Origin: Nitrososphaeria archaeon
Lineage (GTDB): Archaea; Thermoproteota; Nitrososphaeria; Nitrososphaerales; JACAEJ01
Assembly (NCBI GenBank): GCA_029775925.1
Contig: JARVKB010000025.1
Span: 1 to 35,387 of the forward strand
Direction: 5' to 3'
DNA: 35,387 nucleotides
In this document: positions 1-6,838 of the stretch, piece by piece
Numbering within the stretch: the stretch's first letter is position 1
How the letters are laid out: every line of letters starts with the position of its first letter
The notes under the pieces: model-generated
Told to the model about the DNA's origin: nothing
Seen by the model: only the letters and a program-made list of their open reading frames with translations
The model's database searches: none
Translations under genes and position numbers: made by a program

Positions 1-2
1 AT

Positions 3-215
3 GAAAGTTCCAAAAGGAAAAAGAAACGAAACATCTCTCGGAGAAATCTGCACAAAAAATTAGTCACAACTTTTCCAGAAGAATCAGTAGCAGAAGCCTT
101 CGAAAAAATGAACAAACACAACATTGGAAGATTACTGGTCGTCAGCAAGGAAAACAAGGAAACACTGCTTGGGATTCTAACAAGAAGCGACATAACACAC
201 GCATTAAGAACCTAA
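3..215 (+). CDS. C-terminal CBS domain of a protein cut by the left edge
   Basis: The reading frame is open from the window edge to the stop at 213-215, so only the last 70 residues are seen. After a basic stretch it reads as the second half of a CBS domain: a VTTFPEESVAEAFEKM-type helix, then IGRLLVVS, then LLGILTRSDI and a short tail. In archaea this ending is common in ClC-type chloride channels with paired CBS domains and in stand-alone CBS proteins, where the domain usually senses adenine nucleotides. The upstream part is missing, so the family cannot be chosen. The ATG at base 1 is in another frame and stops at 61-63; it is not the start of this gene. Confidence 0.6.
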   Translation, partial: ESSKRKKKRNISRRNLHKKLVTTFPEESVAEAFEKMNKHNIGRLLVVSKENKETLLGILTRSDITHALRT

Positions 216-279
216 CACAAAAAGCAATTAATATCCGAACTATTCCATTAACAGCGACTAACAAAGATGGTGTGCGTTT

Positions 280-1299
280 TTAAGCCATAACTTTTGTTTT
301 TAATTCTCGCAATTTGTTTAGGAATTTTTCAATTTCTTCCTTATTTTTGAAGAAGCCTTCATATCCGGAGTATTCTGGGTCGGTTTTAGAGAATGCCCAT
401 TCGCTTTTATTTGAGGGCAGGATTTGTTCGGCCTCAGCCTCTGATATATTAAAGTATCTTGCAAACCTCTTTAGGTATACTTGGAATTTTAATCCATCTT
501 GCTGGTTGCTTTGGCCTGGCAGTATGTTAAATATTGTGTTCATTCTTCCATTTTGCCGTCCAATAAAAGTCACTGAACTTAGGGTTGTCCCCCAATCGTC
601 AAACAACTGCTCGAGCTCCTTAACTAAGATGGAATACAGTTCATCAACACCATTATCTTGGGCTATCTTTCTTAACTCCTCCTCTGTTAGATAGTATCTC
701 CTTTTTGTTTTCCGCACTTCTTCAGCGCTTTTTGGAATTAACATAACTCTTGCTAGGAACTCTTGATCGTTATTTCTAAAATAGTTGAATGTTACAGCGT
801 TGATTCGAATTCCATATTCAGAAAGATAGCGGATTACCCTTTCTCCTTGATCGTCTAAATCCGACGCCACTATAAGCATTTCGTGGGACTCATTTAGGAC
901 ATCTGGAAGCTGCTCCTTCCCGAACTTTCTCCCAAAAGCCTCTTCGAAAGTGATTCCCTTCTTTCTAAAGTAATTATTTGCAATATTCACGATTTCCTCA
1001 TAAGACAGGTCGTCCACCCATGATGCATACTCCAGAATTTGGGCTATCACTTCCCGCGGAGCCTTATCCCTCTTTAACTCTACTATGACCAAGTCGCCGT
1101 TTCGCTTGATACATAAAAGATCAATGTATTTTTCAAAAGCCGTCTTTACTTGCCGACCGATAATAAGCAAATCATCAGATATTATTGAAATGTCATTCTC
1201 AAGCCATTCCTCTAAGCGCTCCTCAAAACTGAGTCTATCCCTCGGAATCTCCACCAATTCCCTATCCTTCACTTCCCACAACCGAATTTCCTGAGACAT
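280..1299 (-). CDS. NucS/DUF91-like PD-(D/E)XK nuclease-domain protein
   Basis: 339 residues from an ATG. The N-terminal 100 residues match the nuclease fold of the DUF91/NucS group: after a predicted helix (FEERLEEWLENDI) come IDLLCIKRNGDLVIVELKR and APREVIAQILEYASWV. The likely catalytic residues are D60, E74 and K76, with Q87 on the next helix. The remaining 240 residues are charged and mostly helical and match nothing I recognise; they may bind DNA or a partner. Known NucS cuts mismatched or branched DNA, but the N-terminal DNA-binding half of canonical NucS is absent, so this is a nuclease-domain relative rather than NucS itself. A possible TATA element on the minus strand lies at about 1322-1337. 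The gene stands alone beside accessory DNA. Confidence 0.7.
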   Translation of the reverse strand: MSQEIRLWEVKDRELVEIPRDRLSFEERLEEWLENDISIISDDLLIIGRQVKTAFEKYIDLLCIKRNGDLVIVELKRDKAPREVIAQILEYASWVDDLSYEEIVNIANNYFRKKGITFEEAFGRKFGKEQLPDVLNESHEMLIVASDLDDQGERVIRYLSEYGIRINAVTFNYFRNNDQEFLARVMLIPKSAEEVRKTKRRYYLTEEELRKIAQDNGVDELYSILVKELEQLFDDWGTTLSSVTFIGRQNGRMNTIFNILPGQSNQQDGLKFQVYLKRFARYFNISEAEAEQILPSNKSEWAFSKTDPEYSGYEGFFKNKEEIEKFLNKLRELKTKVMA

Positions 1300-1438
1300 A
1301 ATTACAACTAAAATACTACTTCGGATAAAGCTTTTTCCATCATCTAATCTTTCTGTTAGCGATGACTAATAGAATACTTCGCGTTCTTCGTGAATCCAAT
1401 TTCATTTGCATCAAGCATGTTCGAACTTAAGAGAATGA

Positions 1439-1762
1439 CCTATAAATGGTAGCTCCCTCCTTCCTTCTGATCTTCTTTACATTATAGTAGATATATCAAG
1501 TACAGATGGAGTAAGGGTTACGATAAAGGATAAGACAGGAACTCTCCTTGATTATACATCCAAAGAACATTATCATAACTTCTATGGTTATGGACCAGTA
1601 CTTGACGTGGAAGTATATAACCCAACAGGCATCTTCTATAATCCTGATACTGTAATTAGTGGGGAGATAAGGATATCCTACTACGATACCTATCAGTCAT
1701 GGGAGATTGTGGACTATACAACTTCAACTAGAACGGAGATGAAACCTTGGTGGATGCCGTAA
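1439..1762 (+). pseudogene. 5'-truncated beta-rich protein fragment
   Basis: The frame is open from just after a TGA at 1436-1438 to a TAA at 1760-1762 and encodes about 107 residues with no ATG, GTG or TTG near its beginning. The sequence looks like real protein: alternating hydrophobic and polar strands such as VRVTIKDKTGTLLDYTS, VLDVEVYNPTG and ISGEIRISYYDTYQSWEIVD, ending PWWMP. This resembles an extracellular Ig-like or fibronectin-like domain. I infer the remnant of a larger surface protein whose start has been lost. It lies at the left edge of the patch of broken small genes. A non-standard start is possible but unlikely. Confidence 0.35.
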
Positions 1763-1865
1763 AGTTGACATATTAAAGTCATACACATATTTATGATGGA
1801 GCATGAGGGTATTTTATGGTATGTTTTTATATATGACTGGATAATGAGAACAAGTGAGTCGATAA

Positions 1866-2009
1866 ATGGTCGAAGGATTTTGTGTGAAATGTAAGAAGAA
1901 GGTAGAGATGATAGATCCTAAACAAGTAGAATTAAAGAACAAGAGACAAGCTATTAAGGGTACATGTCCTACATGCAAAAGTACAGTGTATAGAATAGGT
2001 AAGCTATAG
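1866..2009 (+). CDS. Small zinc-ribbon protein, DUF5679-like
   Basis: 47 residues, ATG to TAG. It starts MVEGFCVKCKKKVEM, continues with a basic linker, and closes with GTCPTCKSTVYRIGKL, giving two C-x2-C knuckles that would hold one zinc. This layout (FCVKC early, a GTCPTCK knuckle near the end) is that of the DUF5679 family, small zinc ribbons frequent in archaea and archaeal viruses. Their function is unknown. A TATA-like stretch (TTTTTATATATG) lies about 35-40 bases upstream, so it probably has its own promoter and a short leader. Confidence 0.65.
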   Translation: MVEGFCVKCKKKVEMIDPKQVELKNKRQAIKGTCPTCKSTVYRIGKL

Positions 2010-2171
2010 ATTAGAGAGAGCATAATAACATCAGAGTCAAATAGAGAGAAATAATCATTTATGTATACCTAATATTTATCTACTCTTATCAGCGTAACTT
2101 AAGTAAGTGAAGGAAGATTTATAGAGAAGAGCTAAAAAGGCAAATAAACAGACTTATTGTTAAAGATACTA

Positions 2172-2391
2172 ATGCTAACAGATAGACATAAAGTGATTCT
2201 TGAAAAAGCAATTTCAGAATTCTATAAAACCTATAAGGAGAGATTTAAAGATGTAGAGAGAGCAATCAAAGCAACAAGAAATTATGCTACAGAATACGCA
2301 AAAGAAATGTTTTGAGAAAAGACTCGAGCTCTCAGACTATGAGCATATTGAGCGAAAACTTAACGAGCTAAGGCTTTCTGATGATGTTTGA
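2172..2391 (+). pseudogene. Small helical protein gene split by a frameshift in a T run
   Basis: An ATG at 2172 opens a 47-residue charged helical protein that stops at 2313-2315, right after the run TTTT at 2310-2313. Reading one T fewer continues smoothly into EKRLELSDYEHIERKLNELR and a stop at 2389-2391, giving about 72 residues of uniform coiled, charged character. The two halves fit together, so I read this as one gene broken by a single extra base. It could instead be a genuine 47-residue protein. No family is recognised. It lies between two small zinc-ribbon genes on the same strand. Confidence 0.4.
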
Positions 2392-2457
2392 TTTTAAATT
2401 TAAAGAGCTACCAATGTATACCGAAATGTTATCAATTCTCATAACTATAGCATTGAT

Positions 2458-2664
2458 ATGGCAAAAGAATCATGCCCAAAATGTGGTGAGAAAGGATTCA
2501 AATTCATGAAGCCAGTAAAGTCAAGAGGTAAAGCATACTCTTACCTATACTATGGTCATTATGATGCTGATAAGTATCAGAGGAATGGAGGAAATAAGTC
2601 TCATATAAGATGGTGCTATATAGGGAAGCGTGATCAAAGTAAGGAGAAAGATGAGGATGGCTGA
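2458..2664 (+). CDS. Small zinc-binding protein of unknown function
   Basis: 68 residues from an ATG. It begins with a zinc knuckle (SCPKCGEKGF), then a basic stretch and an aromatic stretch (YSYLYYGHYDADKYQRN), and closes with KSHIRWCYIGKRD and an acidic-basic tail. The layout of a C-x2-C knuckle followed by aromatic strands and H-x3-C is typical of small archaeal and archaeal-virus proteins, but I do not recognise the family. An A/T-rich TTTAAATTTAAAG element at about 2393-2405 could serve as its TATA box. Its last bases overlap the start of the next zinc-ribbon gene, so the two were probably co-transcribed. Confidence 0.55.
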   Translation: MAKESCPKCGEKGFKFMKPVKSRGKAYSYLYYGHYDADKYQRNGGNKSHIRWCYIGKRDQSKEKDEDG

Positions 2665-2967
2665 GAAAAGCATGACCAAATGCCCAATATGTGGCGGAAA
2701 CGTCGTTGGAAGCCAGAGAAAAGTTGGCAGTATGGTATCTATAAGGTGAAGAAATATAAGTGTGAATATGGTCATCCATTCAATCTTTATGAAAATGAGA
2801 AAAAAGTTTTCACTATTCCAAAGGCTAAAGTTAGTACTGATATCAAACCTGAACCAAAGTATAAGGTAGGCGAAGTATTAACACACTCAAAGCACGGAAA
2901 AGTAAAGGTGATCTCAGCGAGCTTTAAGGATGGAAAATGGTTCTATGAAGTTGAAAAGGTGGTATAA
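2657..2967 (+). pseudogene. Zinc-ribbon protein gene with a frameshift in an A run
   Basis: From the ATG at 2657 the frame reads MAEKSMTKCPICGGNVVG and then stops early. The frame that continues (from about 2725) reads KSWQYGIYKVKKYKCEYGHP, then a lysine-rich linker and GEVLTHSKHGKVKVISASF to a stop at 2965-2967. Adding one A to the AAAA run near 2727 joins them into a protein of about 103 residues with a complete ribbon: C-x2-C in the first frame and C-x2-H in the second. Neither half holds a full zinc site alone, which is the best evidence for a broken gene. An internal ATG at 2680 gives a 95-residue open frame, but it would begin inside the ribbon. The start overlaps the end of the preceding gene. 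Confidence 0.5.
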
Positions 2968-3068
2968 GCAAACTGAAGCATGAAAGATTTGTGGTCCCCG
3001 AGGAAGAGTTGAAGAGTCTATCACCTATTAAGGAGACAATCATAGTTGGTGAAGAGGAGCTTAAAACA

Positions 3069-3412
3069 TCAAAGATCGATCCTCTTCAAACCACTATACT
3101 CATCAGCCACATCTAACACAAATATAGGATACTGCGCTTCTTGCATCAACGATTTAGTGAACGTTGTCTTTCCTGATCCTGGATTGCCAGTAAGAACAAT
3201 AGGCTTACTATCTTTGAATATAAGTTGCTTGGATGCTGGTGGCATAACTCCTTCTCTATTAGGAAGGTCAATAATGCATTATAACTTCTAAATCCAATCT
3301 TCCTCTTCAATTCCTTCATTCTTACTATGTTACTCCTCGATACTCTATAATTGGTATAGCCTTCTATTGGTGGCTTTGAGATACTTGTGTAACTTTGACT
3401 TAACTCGCTCAA
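3069..3412 (-). pseudogene. Remnant of a P-loop ATPase with an N-terminal helical domain
   Basis: On the minus strand a TTG at 3412 opens a frame encoding about 56 residues ending NALLTFLIEKEL, resembling a small DNA-binding or helical domain. At 3245 a second frame takes over, starting MPPASKQLIFKDSKPIVLTG and running through a Walker A motif (GNPGSGKTT) to VLDVADEYSGLKRIDL, where it stops after 58 residues. The junction looks like a one-base frameshift; an alternative is two genes, with GGAG just before the second ATG. A P-loop domain cannot fold in 58 residues, so the ATPase is truncated. Such ATPases occur in archaeal viruses and plasmids, which suggests a decayed integrated element. Confidence 0.5.
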
Positions 3413-3506
3413 TGAACTTATTATCCAATTATGCTATGCACATGAATGAATATTACCTTTTCGATGTTTATATATGGTATTACCCTAAAACAACTGATGA
3501 AAAACG

Positions 3507-4238
3507 ATGACTGAGGAAGATTTTGAAAGTGTTATTGAGAAGTGGATTAAAGAGCTGATCGAGTGGAGATTTCCGTTACGGCTTCGCAGCAGGTATAGGC
3601 TAAAGGGGGATAGCGGTAACTACCATGAAATTGATTTTATAATCGAAGGTGCAGTAGCTCCACCTGAAAACTATAAGGAATTACTAAAATCTGTTGAAGA
3701 AGCTCATAGGCGAGTGGAAGAAAATAGAGAACTTTCAGAAAAAAGTTTAGACGCTCGTTTAGCCCTTATAAAGAGTATAGATGACTTTGTGGCTACAGCT
3801 AGCCGTCTTTTGAATGCTTTTACATATGATGCCAAAATCCTCATCGAAGTCAAGGGCATGGGCTGGGCTGGTGAAAAGCCTACTGAACAAACATATAGAG
3901 AGCATATGTTACGTGCCTATGCCTGTCTTGGAGATTACCGCAATCAAAAGGATAAAAAGAAGTACGTTATAGTTCCGTATAAAAGCATTAGGCAAAGAGC
4001 TTCCAATTATGAGAGCTATTTCAAAAGCATCAACACGACTCTTTTAGACTACAGTGATCCAAAGGAAAGGTCTATTTTGGAGGACGAGATAAAAAGGCTG
4101 AGAGAGGAGTTAATGTCTAAGCTTAGACATTATGATTTAAAAAGCATAGCTTTTAGGGCAACACCATGGCTATTTCCTTATGGAAGCATGAACTTATCAA
4201 ACGCTAGTCGCCCTAGAATTGGGCATTTTCCAAACTGA
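3507..4238 (+). CDS. Restriction-endonuclease-like protein with a coiled-coil insert
   Basis: 243 residues from an ATG. The core pattern is that of PD-(D/E)XK nucleases: a predicted helix (IEKWIKELIEWRF), then YHEIDFIIEG with D43 as the likely metal ligand, and ILIEVKG with E114 and K116. Between them sits a long helical, probably coiled-coil stretch (about residues 50-105). A second helical segment (EDEIKRLREELMSKL) follows the core. This arrangement resembles archaeal proteins related to rRNA-intron-encoded or Holliday-junction-type nucleases, but the exact family is not clear. The last nine or so codons (from PRIGHFPN) lie inside a 36-bp repeat found again at 6694, so the natural C-terminus may have been replaced. 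A TATA-like stretch lies about 35 bases upstream. Confidence 0.55.
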   Translation: MTEEDFESVIEKWIKELIEWRFPLRLRSRYRLKGDSGNYHEIDFIIEGAVAPPENYKELLKSVEEAHRRVEENRELSEKSLDARLALIKSIDDFVATASRLLNAFTYDAKILIEVKGMGWAGEKPTEQTYREHMLRAYACLGDYRNQKDKKKYVIVPYKSIRQRASNYESYFKSINTTLLDYSDPKERSILEDEIKRLREELMSKLRHYDLKSIAFRATPWLFPYGSMNLSNASRPRIGHFPN

Positions 4239-4248
4239 TAGTCTTATA
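4213..4248 (+). repeat. 36-bp direct repeat, left copy
   Basis: The segment starting CTAGAATTGGGCATTTTCC and ending GTCTTATA recurs at 6694-6729 with three differences (33 of 36 identical), 2481 bases away in the same orientation. Flanking bases do not match. The left copy overlaps the 3' end and stop codon of the nuclease gene. The pair brackets the retropepsin operon and two gene remnants. Confidence 0.7.
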
Positions 4249-4351
4249 ATTAAAAGCTGAGCATTAAGTTTAAAGAGCGTATTCATAAAATCGAAGCCAA
4301 AGTATTAGAGGATTTTCATCTACAAAACCAGTCTTAGATGGAAAGTATGCC

Positions 4352-4792
4352 CTAGCGATTTATATCGTAGGATAAAAGAGAAAGAACTTGTTTCGGACCA
4401 TCGAATTCCGCAATCCATTTATCTAAAAACTGTCGCCCTATAAGAAATGGAGGTAGACCAAAACAGGATAACTTCGTAGGGACCGGCGGGCTAAGGCGAT
4501 AGTTAGTTATGCTAGATATCTCAGCAATTTCTGCATCAAATATTGAGGTTAAAACGCGTGTACCGTCGGCTAAAAGTGCGACAGAATCGATGCCTTCAAT
4601 GCCGAGTCGCTCTAAGATTCGAATGTAATTTTTGGATAGTTTTAAACCTCCATTAAAACCCGTATCAACCATGAAATCTTCGGTGAAGTCGTGACCCAAA
4701 CCAGAATTGTCTCTAACAATAAATGTGACCTTTAGAATCGGAGTACTGCTGATGTATGGCCTTTGAAGAACAAGTTTACGGTTTAGAGCCAA
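4352..4792 (-). CDS. Retropepsin-like clan AA aspartic protease, DTGF type
   Basis: 146 residues from an ATG. The active-site motif is DFMVDTGFNGGLKLS (catalytic D43, then T44, G45, F46), followed by a flap-like stretch (LLADGTRVLTSIFDAEI) and the closing FLIGRQFLDKWIAEFDG, all typical of the small bacterial and archaeal clan AA proteases with DTGF. These have one active-site Asp per chain and should act as dimers like retroviral protease; substrates are unknown. Its start overlaps the last 10 bases of the DUF5678-like gene, so translation is probably coupled. It is the last gene of a three-gene minus-strand operon. The family assignment is firm; the role in the cell is not known. Confidence 0.85.
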   Translation of the reverse strand: MALNRKLVLQRPYISSTPILKVTFIVRDNSGLGHDFTEDFMVDTGFNGGLKLSKNYIRILERLGIEGIDSVALLADGTRVLTSIFDAEIAEISSITNYRLSPPVPTKLSCFGLPPFLIGRQFLDKWIAEFDGPKQVLSLLSYDINR

Positions 4793-5262
4793 CCTTCAGT
4801 CGCCTTAGCGCCAACTCTATGTAGGAAGATTTGAGTTCTTGGTAAGTTTAGTTCCCTGATCTTCTTCAGCAGGTCTATGTCACTCTTTGACGAGGCGACT
4901 ATCTTGCCTTCATACGTTATCGCAACAAAGAGACCCTCATAATCTCTTTCTAGAATAGGTTTAAGGCGACTTACTATTTCATCTTGCAATCGTATCTTGT
5001 CCTCTTCTAAACGCATTAAGCCTTTGGTCGTCAAGACTCTTTCTATATTTGAAATTCTGTCAAGAGCCTCCTCCAACTTTCTATGCTCTTCGGCTACAGT
5101 TATACTTAGAGGTATCCTAGTGCCGTACAATATCTCTATACTTGCAGTACCAAGCTCAGATGGTTTAAGGGTGTCAACTGTCTGTCTAGATAATATTCTT
5201 CTGAACAATTCTTCTATCCTTTTTTGCTCAACTGTTTTTTCTTCATTAGTAATCGCTTGCAA
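4783..5262 (-). CDS. DUF5678-like protein with an N-terminal coiled coil
   Basis: 159 residues. The first 100 are charged and helical, with a likely coiled coil (EEHRKLEEALDRISNIERVL). The C-terminal 50 residues (DYEGLFVAITYEGKIVASSK then DIDLLKKIRELNLPRTQIF) match the DUF5678 pattern, a short beta-alpha-beta unit common in archaea and often next to a small aspartic protease. The only plausible start is the TTG at 5262, which directly follows the stop of the upstream gene; a GGGGGTGG stretch just before it can serve as ribosome-binding site. The repeated pairing of DUF5678 with DTGF proteases suggests partner, substrate or inhibitor, but that is inference. Confidence 0.65.
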   Translation of the reverse strand: MQAITNEEKTVEQKRIEELFRRILSRQTVDTLKPSELGTASIEILYGTRIPLSITVAEEHRKLEEALDRISNIERVLTTKGLMRLEEDKIRLQDEIVSRLKPILERDYEGLFVAITYEGKIVASSKSDIDLLKKIRELNLPRTQIFLHRVGAKATEGWL

Positions 5263-6030
5263 CTAGTGACCACCCCCTAAGATTACACTATTATACAAGA
5301 AAGTCCCAATAACGAAAGATATGAAAGTTCTTACGGTTTCACTCCGATTAATTGCTGGTACTTCGGTGAGCGCCTTGAGTACAGATGGGTATTTTTTTAA
5401 GAAACTTTCGTCTTCCGTTAAAGACAAGTATATACTTGCTGGGTCTTCAAGCTTTGGTATAGCTGGCTCTCCTGCTATTCGCTTTGAATGATATACTGCC
5501 ATTGCAAGCCTGTAAATAATTGTGTCTGGATCTTTAGTACCTGACATTATCACATCTTTCGCAACGGCAAATAGATGAGGTTTTGACTTAATTTCTTCCA
5601 AGACGCCACTTGCACGCAGTATTTCTTCTGCTATTGTTAAAGCCTCTTCATTCTCATGACTGGCTTGAGGGATTGGTGACTTTTGTTTTGCTAAGAAATT
5701 CATCATATATTCTCTGGACCTTGAAAACCAGCTTTCTAAAGGAGACATCAGTTTTAACTCACTTAGGATACGAAAAGTGATCATCATATCTTTTGTCCAA
5801 GCCCCAACGATCCCTGACGCTAAATCATAGTAAAGAGCGATTCGATCTTCACCAAATTGATCTACAAGTGATTCATAAAGTTTTGAGCCTACTTCTAAGG
5901 TTAGGATTGGAGGCTTAAGTTTTGTTGTTTGTTTTAGTTGAATGAGACAAAATGGGTATGCAGGACCGTGAGCTGTTTCTAGCAATGTTTGTGAAGGTTT
6001 AGGTCTTATAATTTCAATTCTCTCTCCCAA
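5263..6030 (-). CDS. Unknown helical protein leading the retropepsin operon
   Basis: 255 residues, no family recognised. It opens with beta-like segments (IEIIRPKPSQTLLETAHG, PFCLIQLKQTTKLKPPILTL) and is then mostly helical, with acidic segments (HENEEALTIAEEILRASGVL) and a hydrophobic end (FISFVIGTFLYNSVILGGGH) that could be a membrane helix or a buried one. The start is a TTG supported by a very strong Shine-Dalgarno site (AGGAGGGG at 6037-6044). The stop abuts the start of the DUF5678-like gene, so the three genes form one unit. A conserved partner of the protease is likely; the function is unknown. Confidence 0.6.
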   Translation of the reverse strand: MGERIEIIRPKPSQTLLETAHGPAYPFCLIQLKQTTKLKPPILTLEVGSKLYESLVDQFGEDRIALYYDLASGIVGAWTKDMMITFRILSELKLMSPLESWFSRSREYMMNFLAKQKSPIPQASHENEEALTIAEEILRASGVLEEIKSKPHLFAVAKDVIMSGTKDPDTIIYRLAMAVYHSKRIAGEPAIPKLEDPASIYLSLTEDESFLKKYPSVLKALTEVPAINRSETVRTFISFVIGTFLYNSVILGGGH

Positions 6031-6036
6031 TTCGAA

Positions 6037-6044
6037 CCCCTCCT
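6037..6044 (-). promoter_or_regulatory. Strong Shine-Dalgarno site deciding a TTG start
   Basis: AGGAGGGG on the minus strand lies six bases before the TTG at 6030. It is among the strongest ribosome-binding sites I noticed in the window and fixes the start of the 255-residue gene where no ATG is available. Confidence 0.65.
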
Positions 6045-6076
6045 TTTAAAAAGAATGCCTCTCATTGGCAAGAATA

Positions 6077-6450
6077 CTAATAGAAAAGCAAGTCTTTAAG
6101 GATTACTAATTTTGGCTCTATTGCCCTGAACTTATAAGCCAATGCTTTGATTTCGCAATTTACTGTGAAATTTCTAGCGATACCTATTCTTCAAAGCTTC
6201 CATTAATATAGGTGATGTCGGTAACGTTCATACAGATCTAAGGAATATGTACTTTTGTTTCAGCATTATTTTTGATAGTAATATCAAATTTACATCGCCA
6301 TTTATCGTCCTTTTTTATTGATCCCTTGAACTCCTATAATTTGTATGGTAGAAGTTGGCGCGAGTATAGGTAATATCGCGATAATGGACAAAAGCGTCAG
6401 AGTTACTATCGAAACAACAATCAAAAGTTTGATCTATTCTTCCTCTTCAT
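6077..6450 (-). pseudogene. Decayed gene for a secreted protein
   Basis: On the minus strand the ATG at 6450 starts MKRKNRSNF and stops at once. One added base leads into a clear signal or anchor segment, KLLIVVSIVTLTLLSIIAIL followed by PILAPTSTIQIIGVQG. A second shift continues as KKDDKWRCKFDITIKNNAET and then KVHIP before a TAG; past the stop the frame reads MNVTDITYINGSFEE, and a third frame gives RNFTVNCEIKALAYKFRAIE to the stop at 6077. Together these outline an exported beta-rich protein of about 120 residues with at least two frameshifts and two in-frame stops. It sits inside the right edge of the repeat-bracketed block. Confidence 0.5.
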
Positions 6451-6510
6451 TATCTTCAAGGCACTCTATTCCTCAATAAAGGTTCCTTTTCGGTATCTCA
6501 CCACTAGTAA

Positions 6511-6693
6511 GCACTGTATGGACATCTCATTCCCCAGCAATATCAATTTTTAGTAGACTTATCAAAAGATATTTTCTCATGTCCTTGTTGTCATGGCACT
6601 GGAAGGCATCCATCACAGATGCATAAAGGTAAAATCGAAGAATATGGTTATGGTTGTTCAACTTGTGAGGGAAAGGGAACCCTTAAGGGTTGA
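6511..6693 (+). pseudogene. DnaJ-type zinc-finger fragment without a start
   Basis: The frame opens after a TAA at 6508-6510 and ends at 6691-6693. It encodes 60 residues with two C-x2-C-x-G-x-G motifs, CPCCHGTG and CSTCEGKG, the zinc-binding pattern of the DnaJ cysteine-rich domain and of several small archaeal zinc proteins. There is no ATG, GTG or TTG before the first motif (a CTG at 6514 is the only option), so I read it as a 5'-truncated remnant. It ends exactly where the right copy of the 36-bp repeat begins. Confidence 0.45.
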
Positions 6694-6729
6694 CTAGAAT
6701 TGAGTATTTTCCAAACTGGTAGTCTTATA
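6694..6729 (+). repeat. 36-bp direct repeat, right copy
   Basis: CTAGAATTGAGTATTTTCC through GTCTTATA matches 4213-4248 at 33 of 36 positions in the same orientation. It starts directly after the stop codon of the zinc-finger fragment. The next intact gene on the right begins 110 bases later. Confidence 0.7.
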
Positions 6730-6838
6730 CACAAAGGTATATACAGAGGGTTCATAACCATACTTAATTCCTCTAAACTGAGTCCTATGTCAAAGATAAT
6801 AAATAACTATATTAATTGTCTGGGCAAGGGAAGGTAGG

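Noticed and set aside
314-694. 126-residue plus-strand frame
   Set aside because: It lies wholly inside the NucS-like gene on the other strand and its product is serine-rich with no protein-like pattern; a shadow frame.
2504-2779. 91- and 76-residue minus-strand frames opposite the zinc-ribbon genes
   Set aside because: The zinc knuckles on the plus strand are clear; the minus-strand frames are the complement of lysine-rich codons.
2955-3116. Start-less plus-strand frame containing VVPEEELKSLSPIKETIIVG
   Set aside because: The sequence looks coding but has no start and overlaps the P-loop remnant on the other strand; it may be a third broken piece, which I cannot support.
6352-6480. 44-codon plus-strand ATG frame
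   Set aside because: The minus strand of the same region carries a clear signal segment; the plus-strand product is low in complexity at its end.
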